From positions 9,830,777 to 9,894,776 of the forward strand of contig NW_024037076.1 of assembly GCF_015706575.1 (NCBI RefSeq): DNA of 64,000 bases, written 5' to 3'. A model generated the notes under the pieces. That model was not told the origin of the DNA. It saw nothing but the letters and a program-made list of their open reading frames with translations, and searched no databases. This document shows positions 25,901 through 40,900 of this stretch, in pieces. Origin of the DNA: Patiria miniata. Its lineage: Eukaryota > Echinodermata > Asteroidea > Valvatida > Asterinidae. Position 1 is the first letter of the stretch, and each line of letters begins with the position of its first letter. The translations under genes were made by a program, and so were the position numbers.

Positions 25901-28900
25901 CCAAAACAGACAAAACAGATAAATGATATCAAAAAGGTACGAATAACAAGATTTGTGATACACAATGCCATTTTATCATAAGATGAGGACCTACCTCGTT
26001 ATCGACAAACGGTTATTAGCAAATCTTCCTTGAGGCAGACTACGACTTTTTTGTCATTGTGTAAAACGTTCAAAAACAACCAATTAAAGTGGTGCGTGTA
26101 TTGGTTCTGGACGCGATTAAACTACATTCGTCTTGTAATGTTTATTATTCTTTGCACCTTTCAGAAGACAAACACATTCCAAGCCGTGCTGGCGACGGAT
26201 GGCATCCATGGCTTTGTGATATTCAATTACGATCCTTGCGGCCTGAATTGGGACTTCAGTTTTTTATCGAACAAAAATGTCATCCAGGGCTTTACCTGCG
26301 GAACGTCTAATGATTCACCTGTCTACGTGGTCAACCCAAACGAATCAGAGTACCTCCCCGGTACCATCGAAGGAAATACAGGTCAGGCAGGACGTTGGGT
26401 GTTCCCCCTCAACACACCAAGACCGGACTTCATCAATCCCCGCCAACAATGTCACAACTGGCACAGCCACCAGCCACCTTACCATTCACTTGGTATCTAT
26501 TTGGATGCCTTCGCTGATACGTGCCCCTGCAGCCTTGTCAATGCCGTGTTGGACTGGCGATACATACCAGTCCCAGCCTATGATCTGCCTCAAGAACTAC
26601 GTTCATCAAATGTCCGTAAGTGCCACTTTCCAAAATCAAGCGTTAATGAAGTCCTAGTAATAATCTTATATCGATAGTTATATCGATACGGATAGTTTTC
26701 ATTCATCATTAATGAGGGAACAGCAATACCCAGACGTATCCGTTTGAATCTCTCCTGGGCAAAATACATCACTGCATATTAAGTGCAGTTTGTCAGCTCT
26801 TTATTTGCATGGAATTATTATATTGTTTATTGAGATGAAAATTATTACACACGTTTAATTCTTCTTATACATTTATTTCAATAGCTGCATATTACTAAGA
26901 TTGAGATATCATAATTCGAAGTAATTTTAATCATTTCAGCTGCTGTTTGTTACGTGCGTCTCTTTCAATTTCCTGGGACGCCAGGCCCTCAGTGTTGCTA
27001 CAATATATTCACCTGTGATCTCCTGTATAATGTGAGGACTCCTAGGGTTTCTTCTGTCTTTGAGAGGTTCCCGTTCAGTCCAATATTCTATACGGATGAT
27101 TTGTACCAACAGTGGTTAGGTATGCGCAATCATGTTCTGCACAGTTTTTTCTTGTTTCTGGACTGTAAAACAAAAAAGAAGATTTTTTTTGGATCACGGT
27201 TCCATTTTGAAGGCTCAAACATCATTACCAGCAAAATGGGGGAAAAATCCAAGGACCACATATTGGTTGGGAATACTGTTTCCGACTGAAGATACAAATT
27301 TGTTTCTTCCCTTCGTTTTTATGTGTGTTAGCAAAAGTAGGTGGGAGGGACTTTGGAAAAGAAGGGGGGGGGGAACCCGCAATGCATAGACCGCACGAAT
27401 TAGTTTGTGTACCGTAAAATATTTAAAAACAGAAAATTTTCTTTGGATAACAGTTCCATTTTGATGGCTCAAACATGGGGCCTTTGGGAGGAAAGGGGAA
27501 CCCCAAAGCATAAACTCCACGATCTTAAAAAAAAAGAGTAAAAGTTTATATTCTTGTTTGTGATTTTGAGCATCTTGTAAGTTGGTTAAAGCGGTATATT
27601 ATACGATAACAAATACTTTGTTCAATCAGATATTGATATTTTTTTGTTCCAGATGAAGAGGTGTGGCCTCGCTTTTATTGCTGTGAACGATCAACGCTTT
27701 GCCATCTGTATATACAATGGCGGCCTCTGATGACTTGCTGGTCGTATGTTCCTCCTGCCTGGTGTAAGTACATGTATCTCATTGAAAACGAAAATACCTG
27801 CGTAGCCGAGTGCTAAAAAACTTAGGCCTGACGCGTGTTTTTTTTTTGTTACTACAACATTGTGTAGGCCATAATACTCTTCCTCTCCCTGACGGTGAAA
27901 ATACAACTTTCATAATGAAATTCATAATGTTCATAATGAGTTCTTTTAATTGTTGAAGCAATTTAACGCAGCAGTAAACTACAATTTCCACACGTTCGTG
28001 TTAAAACAATACGAATAATTTTGTGAGGTAAGTTATCAGGTAAAAACACGTAAAACATTACACAATCTACATGAAACATTGTCACCGTCATTATTTTTTC
28101 AGCCCGAATTTTTTACTTAATTTTTAAGCTTTTGATTTTGTAAAAACTTTTGAACCATCGGATATCTGAATGGTCACTTTGTCGCGAAGGGAAAGTGGAC
28201 AGTGGGACGACTGTCAGGTTCCCTGACTTCTTTCTCGTTTATAACCTAACCGCTAAAAACACTTACGTACTGACGAAATCGTTAGTCTGATTTAGTATAA
28301 AATTTAAGCAGTTCAACAGACCGAAATATCGCATAAAGCTTCACCGTTACAGCACTATAGCACCTTAAGCGTTTTATAAACACCGCAAAAATGGATTTTC
28401 CCTGCCGTTTGTTTCGGGCAGAGACACATTGTCACGCAGCAATTTCACTCGACTCTCGTACTCTTTAAATTTGCAACTTTTCAAACTCCATCATTTTTCA
28501 TTAACCGTTGTCAGTGTTGGACGATTTACAGTCTTTGGTAGCAAACGAGGTATCAAAATGTAGCTAACCACATTCCCCAAAAGTCTATATAAATTACGTT
28601 ATCATAAGACGATCAGATTCAAAATAGTGAGTTTGGATATTTTTGCGGTGTTTAGATTCTTGTGCTATTATTTACACATTGTAACTAGTGTGGTTTTGGG
28701 GAGACCCCCATATCGTTACACTTGACGGACTGGAGTACACCTTCAACGGTTTGGGGGAATACACGCTAGCACTCATCGAAGATGACGATGGACAAAGGAT
28801 GTTTGAACTGCAGGGTCGCACACGACAGGCCGTGGATACTGAGACAGGGGAACTAAGTCAGGCCACTATCTACTCTGGATTCGCTGCGGTGTACACAGGA

Positions 28901-31900
28901 GAAGCAAGGGTCTGTAAACACATTGTTTTGTATTTACACATGACACATTTCAAAAATGCCTTTGACTTGATTCTATGATTTGCATTCCATGTTGATCTAT
29001 TTTCATTTCTAAGTTGCTAAGTCATTGAAAAGTGTGCTGATTGGATCTGATGCAAAAAAACCCAAACTAGTTATATTTATATCAGGCTACCCTGCAATGA
29101 ATTGAAAATCTTCGAAATTTCATTCTGATGCATGAATTTCAAACACTTGAATAGCTTGCCGGTTTTGTTTGCCATTCATACAGATTGAGATCAAGTTGAG
29201 TGATGATGCCATGGATTTGGTAACGACTATCAATGCGACCGTTGTCACACCCAGTGCTACAGGTAAGCCCAGTCTCTAATAATCACCAAAGTGCAATATG
29301 TTTCCACTGGTAATCTATTGGTAACCTTTTCGCCCTGTTGTATGTACGTTCCATCATTCGGTACGTGCCATTTGGTACGAGGGCTGTTTTAATATTTTTT
29401 TTATACACATTTACCTAAACTGGATGCAACAATAAATGTGCCATTATCATTATTAATTTCTGTGTTATTTTCTCGTAGGATTGCACTTAGGAAATCTTTC
29501 GGTAACGAGGGCGGAGAACCCAGTCAAAGTGAGCGTCATGTATTCTGAGTACGTCAGTTTTTCTGTCAGGGTGAACAATAGCATGGCCGACATGACCGTC
29601 CTTATCAACCAGGACTTCAAAGGCAAAACTAAAGGAATTTTAGGTATGATCTGGGTTTTTTTAATCCTTTTTTTTCCGTACAATGTTGCTTTCTAAATAT
29701 GAATTTAGAAAATTGTCTTCGTGATTATCACTGTAACCAACTTATAGGCAAGTCAATAATAATTGTGAAAACTTAAGACATGACAATCCAATATAATATG
29801 TAATGTCGTTTTAAGGTGCAAATCCATGTGCTTATTTTCTCCGGTTTGTCAAATTTTCTCAGGTGTGTGGGATGACGACCAAAGCAATGATGTTTTGACG
29901 CGTAATGGCACTCTGCAAACAGGCTCTGGAGACAGCGGAGAACTGGTGGAGAGGGACTTCTTTGAATTTGGCGAAACATGTAAGAAATCATCCAACCCTT
30001 CAGGAATTTGGTACCAATTACAATGAGTCAGGGGGACCTATGTTGCGTAATTGAAAACGTGGACAGCTTGTCACGGTATGCGAAACAGGATCCTTTTTAG
30101 AGCATTCGTTGTACTTTTGGTGTGTTTCAATCTATTTCAGGGCGAATCGCAGAGGAAGACTCTCTGTTCTTCTACCAGTCTCCTGATGAAAGCTACAACT
30201 CCTTGAATGAACCTACTTTCACTCCAGACTTCCTGCAAGATTTGATTGACAAGGCACCGCCGGGCAAATACAACGAGGCTAAGGCGGTCTGCGGGTCAAG
30301 CAAAGTGTGTCTGTATGATTCCTTGGCTCTGAATGACACAAGCATCGGTATGGCTACATTAGTACTCGACGAGATGAACACCATTAATATGGCAATGTCA
30401 AGTAAGTGCAATGTGGAACAGAGGTGTCGCCGGTTAACAATCACACGAATGTGAATTAAACAACGCAAAATGTACGCCAACCAACTCGGCACCGACACAC
30501 CGACTTACCGACCTACCAATTCACTGACCCGAAAACCCGATGACCAACCGCACCACTGATCTACTGAACCACTGATCCACCGACCTACTGAATCACCAAC
30601 CTACTGACCCCTTACCCACTGACCCACCAACCTAAGCGACCCACCAATCCACTGACCCACCAACCAAACGACCCAAACCCAAACGACCCACCAACCCACT
30701 GACCCACCGACCCCCAACACAAACGACCCACCAACCCAACGACCTACCAACCCAAACCCACCTACCCAACGACCCCCAACCTAAACGACCCACCAACCCA
30801 CTGACCCACCAACCCTACGACCCCCAACCCAAACGACCCACCAACGCAACGACAGGCCAACCCAACGACCCCCAACCCAAACGACCCACCAACGCAACGA
30901 CCCACCAACCCAAACGACCCACCAAGCCACAGACCCACCAACCCAACGACCCACACATGCACCCAACGGCCCCCAAAACACAGTGATCCACCCATGCAGA
31001 CCAACGACCCCAATCGAAACGACCTACCAACCCAACGACCGGCCACCGACCCAAGACCAACCCAACCCAACGACCCACCAAGCCAACGACCCAAACCCAA
31101 ACGACCCACTGACCCACCAACCCATGTAACGACCCCCAACCCAAACGACCCACCAACCCAACGACCCCCAACCCAAACGATCCACCAACCCAACGACCAA
31201 CCAACCCAAACGACCCACCAACCAACTGACCCACCAACCAACTGACCCACCAACCCATCGACCCCCAACCCAAACGAGCCACTAACCCACTGACCCACCA
31301 ACCCAACGACCCCCAACCCAAACGACCCACCAACCACCACACCCAACGACCCACACACCCAACGACCCACACCCAACGACCCTCAAACACACTGACCCAC
31401 CCATGCAGACCAACGACTCAACCGAAACGACCTACCAACCCAACGACCGGCCACCAACCCAAGACCACCAACCCAACGACCCATCGATCCAATGATCTGT
31501 TTACCAACCAACCTATCAAGGAAACCTAACCAATCCGGTTCGTTAGTGAAAACGTCATACACACGCGCGCAGCACTGATTACTGGCGCCCATTGGCTATA
31601 AACGCTCGAGCTGCGTTAACTTCCGGTTCTAATCATGCAGAAAGTGCTGGAGGTGACGTCACACTAACGAACCGGATTGCCAACCCAATAACCTTTCCCC
31701 AAATGTTCTAGATAATCATGTGATATAGTTTTAAATATGCTGGCCAATTGTGTAGCGTTTACATGTGAGCGTAGGATGTGTATGCCAATGAGTTGACCTC
31801 TAGATGGAAAGTTACTAGTATAGTTGTGCATGGAAAAGTAAAGAGTAAATGTATAGGACTGGGGGTTGTAACACACACGCGCGCCCACAGACATCCCCCA

Positions 31901-34900
31901 AACATTTTGGCGGTCTGAGAACGAGAGAGCAATGAAAGTACACTTAGATTGTATTCGTCTTGAATGAGTATAGGTGTTTCAAAGGAAACTCTAAAAATTG
32001 GTTTGTCTTTCGATCGACAGACAAATCAAGTGAAGTAATGTTGTAACCAAACTGACTTCTCTTTTATCCAAAAGTGTCAAATAAATCTTTAATGTATGCA
32101 CTATATATATTTTCAGTGAACTTCCCGCCAAATCTGACGCTTGTGGAGACCGTTGAGGTTATAGTAGGGCAGGACTTTACCTTGCAATTACAAGCAGCTG
32201 ATCCAGATGGAGATAATATCTCATACCATCTGCTTCAGACAGTGAAGGGAGCTTCGATTTCATCTGATGGTCAGTAAAATCCAAATCAAGTAATGTTCAA
32301 GTAAATAAAGTAGTTTTACTTCGTTCGAATCAGGTGTATTACTCTGTACAACATTACATTCAATTTCGCTGGAAAAGCCAACATTTTTTCATGTTTTTTT
32401 GAATGAATCTTGCTACATAGAACAGCATGAAATTCGATTTTGGATACCCAAAACAAGTGTAACAGTAATGAACGTGATTGAGGTTTGCATAAAGAAGTAC
32501 TCAGATATTCCAGTTGTACCACTTTTGAAAGTAGCATCCATTGTGCAGACAAGTTCTGTAAAATCTAGTCATTCTTGCATTGTAATTCCATGGCATTGAT
32601 TAATAATCTTCCACAATTGGTCACAAAATTTCAGCAGTTTGATTGACTGTTACCCAGTTTTAACGATTTTCCGCCTTTCATTTTCCTTTTACTTTGTTCG
32701 ATAGGTCTGTTCAAATGGACTCCTGCAAATAGGTCCAAGGTCTCGATTGGTTTCCTAGCCACAGACGGTATAGCAAATGCAACACTTGAACCCACTGTTA
32801 AGCTTTGTGACTGTGAGAATGACGGCACATGCCTATTTAATGAGTATGTTAGTGGAACCAATCTGATACAAGATCGTTTCGGGGTGAGTACAGGAAAAAG
32901 TTGAGCTCGCAATGATCTAATTCAAGCCGGGACAGTACGATCGTTTGTTACAAAATATATAAAACCAAGCAAACATGCTCTGTACGTTCTAGTGAAGGTA
33001 CATTCTTTCTGTATACAATCCCCACCCAGGTGGTGTTGTGTGATTGTCAGCCGGGCTGGACTGGAGATTTTTGCGAAATGGATTACGACGCCTGTGCCGA
33101 TAGCCCTTGTTTCATAGGCGTTGCTTGTACTGATGAAGCCCCGCCATCGTACAACAGCACCTGCGGACCTTGTCCTGAAGGACTGGAGGGAGACGGCAAG
33201 AGTTGCCTAGGTAAAAAACGTCGTATTTGTTCTGTTCAATTTGTCGTCGTTGCCGTCGTTGCTGTCGATATCTTCGTCTACTACTGCTGCTAGTAATTCT
33301 GGTGCTGCTACAGCTAGGCTTGCTTATAATATTTAGTAAGCCCCCTTGAATCTAAACAGCTCAATGGTCCCAAATGAAAAGGTCAAACAGGATTTATATC
33401 ATTACTAATGGCTGACCATATCTTCCTTATCAAGGCTTCCAAGATAAGGCCTTCTTAAGGATTAAGGATTTCCCAAACAAACCTTCCTCGTTTGTCAATA
33501 CAGAATGGCAAATGTTCTTGGAAGTCAATTTACTATGGCTTCTAGGCATTCAGGCATAAACCCATCTCTTGGCTTTCTTTGAAAGACTTATTGGGCTTTA
33601 TTTATGAGGAGCAGATAAAAATCAGCAAATGTAAGGTAAGTAGTATGATAGGACTAATTCTTTGAGACCTGGAAATGATGGTAAACCAAGGGCCATCACA
33701 TCTATATAGTTAGTCGTCTATTATTATTTTAATAATTATTGATACTAATGCTTTATTTTACTTCTCTTTTAGCAGCCTAAATTGCACAGTGGATTACAAT
33801 TATACCATAAAACGCAATAATTTAGAAGTATACATTGTTAACTACACTCAAAAATCCCTGAAATTTAAAACAATTAAGAGAAAGTTAGTGAATATTATGG
33901 ATGACTGGTGTATGTACTTTAAACAGCGTAGCCCTCAGAGGGAGAGCTGTGTCATGCCGTATAAATGAGATTATATAACATTTAGTTAAACCGGATAAGG
34001 AATGCAAAAGCACAGACGGGAAGGGAAGCAAGCAATCAGACAACACCATCTTGAAAGAACTCTACCCCACCTCCACTCACACGTATTTCTGTAATTTCTG
34101 TAAACGGATTAAGGGTCCTTACTTCTAAATTCTATTTAACTATTAAGTAAAGTGCAAAAGAAAAATATCACTGGACCCAGTTTTGTCCCCTGTGGCACTC
34201 CACCAGATAGTTGGGCTTCCTCAAACCGTTTCAAATTTCGTCAGCATGAAAATCCGTGTTTTTGATGTTTAATCTCAAGTGAAACAGATTTATTTGATTT
34301 TAAACATATTACATTCTCTATCTTGCGCTCTGTCTGCAGATATTGACGAGTGCCAGCTGTACAGAGACCAACCAGCTAGCAGTGGTGGACTTGGCTGCGA
34401 TCAAAACTGTGAAAACGTCCTAATGAACTACACATGTAGCTGCAATCCTGGATATTTACTTCACGAGGATGGCAGGCAGTGCATCGGTGGGTGATAATTA
34501 CATGTCATTTTAATTTTTAATTTTAATTATGCCATTTTTATTTAAACTATCCTGCAATATCAAATAAATACACTATCAAGCGAGTGCGGCAGTGTATCTT
34601 GCTCGATAATACTCAGCTATATGACGCAACGCATAAAATCATGTGAGATGTCCATTCTAGTGCCCCTCTTAGCACTACCTTTGTTCGTGAGTCTGTCCTT
34701 TGCCCTTTGTTCTTTTTACAGAAGCGCCTTCAACTATGGCTCAAGTGTCAACGTCAGCTACAACATCAACTTATCAGTCGGATACCTCCACTACAGGTTT
34801 ATAGATTATTATTTTACTCTATCCAATAAGAGTAAGCCAGGTGTTTGTCACAGAACGGGCACATGCGACGGACGAGTCCCGTGCTAAAGTGGCGTATCCA

Positions 34901-37900
34901 GAGGGATGGGGATGGGGGGGGGGGGGGAAATATTTTTCTGCAGTAACTATTTCAGTAAATGGTAAGAGAGGTCTGACATGAAAACAAAATAGAAAACCAA
35001 GCTCAAAAACCATTACAATGCGCCGTGAAAATCGGCACATATTTTCCAGTATGTATAATAAATCTAAGTTTTGAAGAGCACCTCCATTTGGATGATGGGC
35101 ACCCCCTCCCTTTTGATTTTACGGAGGCCAAGTGTCCCGAGAACAAAATATGTCTACATTTCGGTGCGAATGAGTGCGTCGGCCCCCTCCCTTGACATTA
35201 AAAGTTGGATACGCCACTGCGCTGTGCTACTTGAAATGCACCGAAGCATCAGTATTTCCTGACTGTAAACGAAATGTCATTTCAAAACCATGAATTTGTA
35301 AATAACTAGGTTGTTTCGACTTATTTTACAGCGGAAAAAAAGAGGAAAATTGATACCTAGCAACATGGTCAAAACTTTATACATATACAAAGGTAACATT
35401 TTTTTTTTTAGGCCGAAGGCTGTCTAAAAAGCCTGACTCTCTTGGCCGGAAAGATCCGACAACTGTAGGACATGAACTATCTATGAATCGACTTTCTCAA
35501 AGCTATCGCTGGTATAATCTCTTGGCTATCGCCACTGATCGTGGAACACATTTTTGTGTATTTTGTTCATGTATTCAGGGCTCGTTGAAAAGGAAATGAC
35601 CTCTTGACAGTGTGCAGTTCAGTATTTTTTTGTTTAAAAGGAAGAATCAACCTAGATAAAAAAAAAAAAAAACAATGTAGGATTTTATACATAAGTGCAG
35701 CATGAAAAAAGGCAATATCACATACTCTCAGCACCTTTTCCATTTTTATTATAATTGTTTTAAAATTTCATTGTCTTGTTATTTATTCTGGAAAACAATT
35801 AGTAGAACTAACAACCACTCTAGCACAAACCACCACTCCAGGACCAACTACAGCGCCGGGACTAACCACCGTTCCAGGACCAACCACCACTCAAGGACCA
35901 GCCAGCGCTCCAGGACCAACCACTGTTCCAGGACCAAGCACCCCTCCAGGACAAACCACCATTCCAGAACCACCCACCACTCCAGGACAAACCTTCACTC
36001 TAGAACCAAGCACCACGGATGAGTTTGGTAAGTGATGATAATTATCATCTGAAAAAGAAAATGCATCTGAGTATCAAGGTTCATTGAAAAGGAAACGCAC
36101 CCTTGACAGTGTACAGGTAACTATTTTTTTTTGAAAAGGAAGAATCTTCCAAGGTTAAGAAGAAATAGCGCAGGATTTTATACCTAAAAGCTTGATGGAA
36201 AAAGTAATTACATACTCTCAGCACTTTTTTCACTTTTTTTTTTACTAATAGTTATTTTACATTATTTCTCATTATTATTTATTTTGGAAAACAATAATAA
36301 GTAGTTGAACAGGCCACCACTCCAGAACTAACAACCACTCTAGCACTAAGCACCTCTCAAGAACCAACCACCCATCCAGGACCAACCAACGTTCCAGGAA
36401 CAACCAACGTCCCAGGATCAACCACCGCTCCGAGACAAACCACCACTCCAGGACCCACCACCGTTCCAGGAACAAGTACAATTCCAGGACCAACCACCAC
36501 TCCAGGACCAACAACCACTCCAGGACCAACAACCACTCCAGGACCAACAACCACTCCAGGACCAACCTCCACTCCAGGACCAACCACCGTTCCAGGACCA
36601 ACCACCGTTCCAGGACCAACCACCGTTCCAGGACCAACCACCGTTTCAGGATCAACTACCATTCCAGAATCAACCACCACTCCAGGATCAAATACCATTC
36701 CAGGACCAACCACCACTCCAGAACCAACAACCACTCCAGGACTAACCTCCACTCCAGAACCAACCACCGTTCCAGGACCAACCACTGTTCCAGGACCAAC
36801 CACCGTTCCAGGACCAACCACCGTTTCAGGATCAACTACCATTCCAGAATCAACCACCACTCAAGGACCAACCACGGTTTCAGGACCAACCACCACTGCA
36901 GGACTAACCACCACTCTAGAACCAACCACTCTAGAACCAAGCACCACAAATACGTTCGGTAAAGTTATGATAAATATAAAGAAAAGGCATCTTGGTCTTT
37001 GCATTAGTGTTTATTTTGGATGTGGCATGTTTGTCTTGTCTTTCATATGTGTTGAATGTTTTAACCATATTAGTGCGAGAACCTCATACAACTAAAATTA
37101 CTGGACTGACAAAATTTAACATGAGGTTGATTGTAAAGTAATACGTGCAAGCTAGGTTAAACAAAGTGTTGTTTGCAGAATTCTGGCTGGCTCCTCCTCG
37201 GCAGAACACACAACTAAAGGTATTGAGTCGAAAGAACTCACCCAGTTTATGTAGCGCAGAGCATATTCGGGTGCTCAAACGTGGCTAGTCATCAGGGGAA
37301 AGTGCATAGGCCTGGAAACTGTCAGATAATTTAACAAGAAGCTCCACGCCATCAACTATAGTCAGTTCTTGCCATTTGTCTGTGATGGCACCAATATGGT
37401 CAGATCCAGCATGAAAAAAGGCAATATCACATACTCTCGGCACCTTTTCCATTTTTATTATAATTGTTTCAAAATTTCATTGTCTTGTTATTTATTCTGG
37501 AAAACAATCAGTAGAACTAACAACCACTCTAGCACCAACCACCACTCCAGGACCAACTACAGCGCCGGGACTAACCACCGTTCCAGGACCAACCACCACT
37601 CAAGGACCAGCCAGCGCTCCAGGACCAACCACTGTTCCAGGACCAAGCACCCCTCCAGGACAAACCACCATTCCAGGACCACCCACCACTCCAGGACAAA
37701 CCTTCACTCTAGAACCAAGCACCACGGATGAGTTTGGTAAGTGATGATAATTATCATCTGAAAAAGAAAATGCATCTGAGTATTAAGGTTCATTGAAAAG
37801 GAAACGCACCCTTGACAGTGTACAGGTAACTATTTTTTTTTGAAAAGGAAGAATCTTCCAAGGTTAAGAAGAAATAGTGCAGGATTTTATACCTAAAAGC

Positions 37901-40900
37901 TTGATGGAAAAAGTAATTACATACTCTCAGCACTTTTTTCACTTTTTTTTTACTAATAGTTATTTTACATTATTTCTCATTATTATTTATTTTGGAAAAC
38001 AATAATAAGTAGTTGAACAGGCCACCACTCCAGAACTAACAACCACTCTAGCACTAAGCACCTCTCAAGAACCAACCACCCATCCAGGACCAACCAACGT
38101 TCCAGGAACAACCAACGTCCCAGGATCAACCACCGCTCCGAGACAAACCACCACTCCAGGACCCACCACCGTTCCAGGAACAAGTACAATTCCAGGACCA
38201 ACCACCACTCCAGGACCAACAACCACTCCAGGACCAACAACCACTCCAGGACCAACAACCACTCCAGGACCAACCTCCACTCCAGGACCAACCACCGTTC
38301 CAGGACCAACCACCGTTCCAGGACCAACCACCGTTCCAGGACCAACCACCGTTTCAGGATCAACTACCATTCCAGAATCAACCACCACTCCAGGATCAAA
38401 TACCATTCCAGGACCAACCACCACTCCAGAACCAACAACCACTCCAGGACTAACCTCCACTCCAGGACCAACCACCGTTCCAGGACCAACCACCGTTCCA
38501 GGACCAACCACCGTTCCAGGACCAACCACCGTTTCAGGATCAACTACCATTCCAGAATCAACCACCACTCAAGGACCAACCACGGTTTCAGGACCAACCA
38601 CCACTGCAGGACTAACCACCACTCTAGAACCAACCACTCTAGAACCAAGCACCACAAATACGTTCGGTAAAGTTATGATAAATATAAAGAAAAGGCATCT
38701 TGGTCTTTGCATTAGTGTTTGTTTTGGATGTGGCATGTTTGTCTTGTCTTTCATATGTGTTGAGTGTTTTAACCATATTAGTGCGAGAACCTCATACAAC
38801 TAAAATTACTGGACTGACAAAATTTAACATGAGGTTGATTGTAAAGTAATACGTGCAAGCTAGGTTAAACAAAATGTTGTTTGCAGAATTCTGGCTGGCT
38901 CCTCCTCGGCAGAACACACAACTAAAGGTATTGAGTCGAAAGAACTCACCCAGTTTATGTAGCGCAGAGCATATTTGGGTGCTCAAACGTGGCTAGTCAT
39001 CAGGGGAAAGTGCATAGGCCTGGAACCTGTCAGATAATTTAACAAGAAGCTCCACGCCATCAACTATAGTCAGTTCTTGCCATTTGTCTGTGATGGCACC
39101 AATATGGTCAGATCCAATGGTAATAAATTATTCGTTGGAGTCATATGCCGTGGAAATATCATATGTCATAAATATCATATGAATAGGTCATTATTCATTG
39201 TTCAAATGAGTGCAGTGTGTGAAACACTTCCTAAGTTAGGGTGATACAAATAACTACAAATGATTTTATCTTTTGATTGTTTAGACTGCCAGGTTTTAAG
39301 CTGTCAGAATGGAGGGACATTTGATGTTGAGTTTTGCGAGTGTGCCTGTCCACTTACACATTCAGGATCAACATGTTCTGGTAATATGAATTACATGAAC
39401 GTTTCATTTTGTAGAAATATAAACAAAATGCCAACTTAGGATAATGTGATGGGTAAAAAAGGTTTGCAAGTTGATGCCAGTAATTCATGAATGTTACCAA
39501 ATGGTGCGACGGACTATACTCGTCTTCGTTGTTGCCAGGTTTAGGGCACAGCATCTGAAATGTATCAATACCTTGTCGTAACTGCTGAAACTATCAGTTA
39601 TCTACACACCAATATGATGACCATGCAGTTTCGGTGGTCTACGTGAATGTTCCAAAAACTCCTCAGTATGTGTCATTCGACATATTACACTGAAAATCTT
39701 CTCATTTTCAACCTCTATGTCATAAATGCCTTTAAAGATCGATCACATGTCTACGATCGAAGATCAAATCACCTAAAAATACCTTTATTTGCAGATGAGA
39801 ATCCGTGTCTGTCTGGTAATAGATGCTCTGATGCTCAACACTACTGTTTGCCAGACACACACCAAGATGGCTTCACTTGCATTTGCAATGTTTTCGATGG
39901 GTATTTCTTGCAAAACGATAGTTCGTGTAGAAGTAAGTAGAAATGTGTTCACTTTATTCCACAAGCAGTTTAAGGATCTTCATTCACCTTACCTCCTTTC
40001 ACAACCTGCTCATCAAATTTTGATAAATAGGAATTAATAAAAAATCCTGGGACGAACCTACTAATTTAACGAGAAAATCCGTTCTCAGAGTGAGGATAAG
40101 ACTGGTACAAATTACCATGTGACATCATTCCGCTTCAAATGCATCATTCGGAAGAAAAACAAATAATTACAGAAGGTGGATTGAGAAAGTGTGCGTGAAT
40201 TCAATGTTTATAAGTGCGTAAGCAACGGAAAACAGCTATGATACTTCTAAACCAATGCGTACGTTTTCTGTTTTTTCTAATGGATTGTATCCAGCAGAAA
40301 CTTCAACTAGTTAGCTATTATGCACTCTTCTTAAGAGTTTGAACAATTTTGTAGTTTCAAACAGGAAAAAAAATCACAAAAATGCAAATGATCCTACATA
40401 CCTCTTATATTCCCTTTTTGTGGGAGCTTGTGGTATTGTTTTTTTGTAACATATTTTGCTGTGAATATTTCTATTAGCAAACTACATTTTTTAAAAATAT
40501 TAATCCAGTGATATCACCCTTTTTTTTAACAGAACTTCCATCTAAACAGATTGTGGTGACAGCTGATTTGGATTTCAATCAGGCCTACAAAAACCCGACA
40601 TCAACTGCTTTCCGGAGACTAGCTGCTGTATTTGAACGGGCGGTAATTATACTGGTCGATTAGGAGACATTATAATTGTGCTGTATTACATTGTTCTTTC
40701 TCTCGATTAGACCCCATTGTTAAATAGTAACCTGGAATATCTTTCTATTTGCGGCAAGATCGCAATGTCTTAACCTGAGCACAGGGCTAATACTATGAAT
40801 TATAAAATAATAATACAACTATAAATGATTGGAATCGTGACTTTATTCTCAGTTGTTAACGAAATGAATAACGGCATTGAAGGTAGTCTTAACAATTCCT

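Larger units (their letters stand above)
35699..39116 (+). repeat. Recent tandem duplication, two units of about 1.71 kb
   Basis: Unit 1 is 35,699-37,408 and unit 2 is 37,409-39,116. Offset is 1,709 bp, falling to 1,708 after a one-base change in a T run. By eye about 15 substitutions separate them (for example 36,036 region 'gtatcaagg' against 'gtattaagg'). Each unit has one 222-bp exon, one 654-bp exon and a shared 0.45-kb tail. All four donors and acceptors are intact, so the duplication lengthens the mucin tract by 292 residues. Confidence 0.95.

Noticed and set aside
25257..25913. 218-codon Cys/Leu-rich - strand ORF
   Set aside because: Pure consequence of the 9-bp minisatellite, whose period keeps frames open.
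30762..31390. Gly/Trp/Val-rich - strand ORFs of about 200 codons that look like a glycine-rich protein
   Set aside because: Complement of the C-rich minisatellite; several frames are open at once, no splice or start context.
24838..31500. CRISPR-like arrays
   Set aside because: Repeats are head-to-tail without unique spacers, and the genome is eukaryotic.
36275..38568. Long - strand ORFs (Leu/Glu/Trp- and Val/Gly/Pro-rich) over the mucin exons
   Set aside because: Antisense of the 18-bp Thr/Pro repeat; the + strand frame has proper splice borders and phase.
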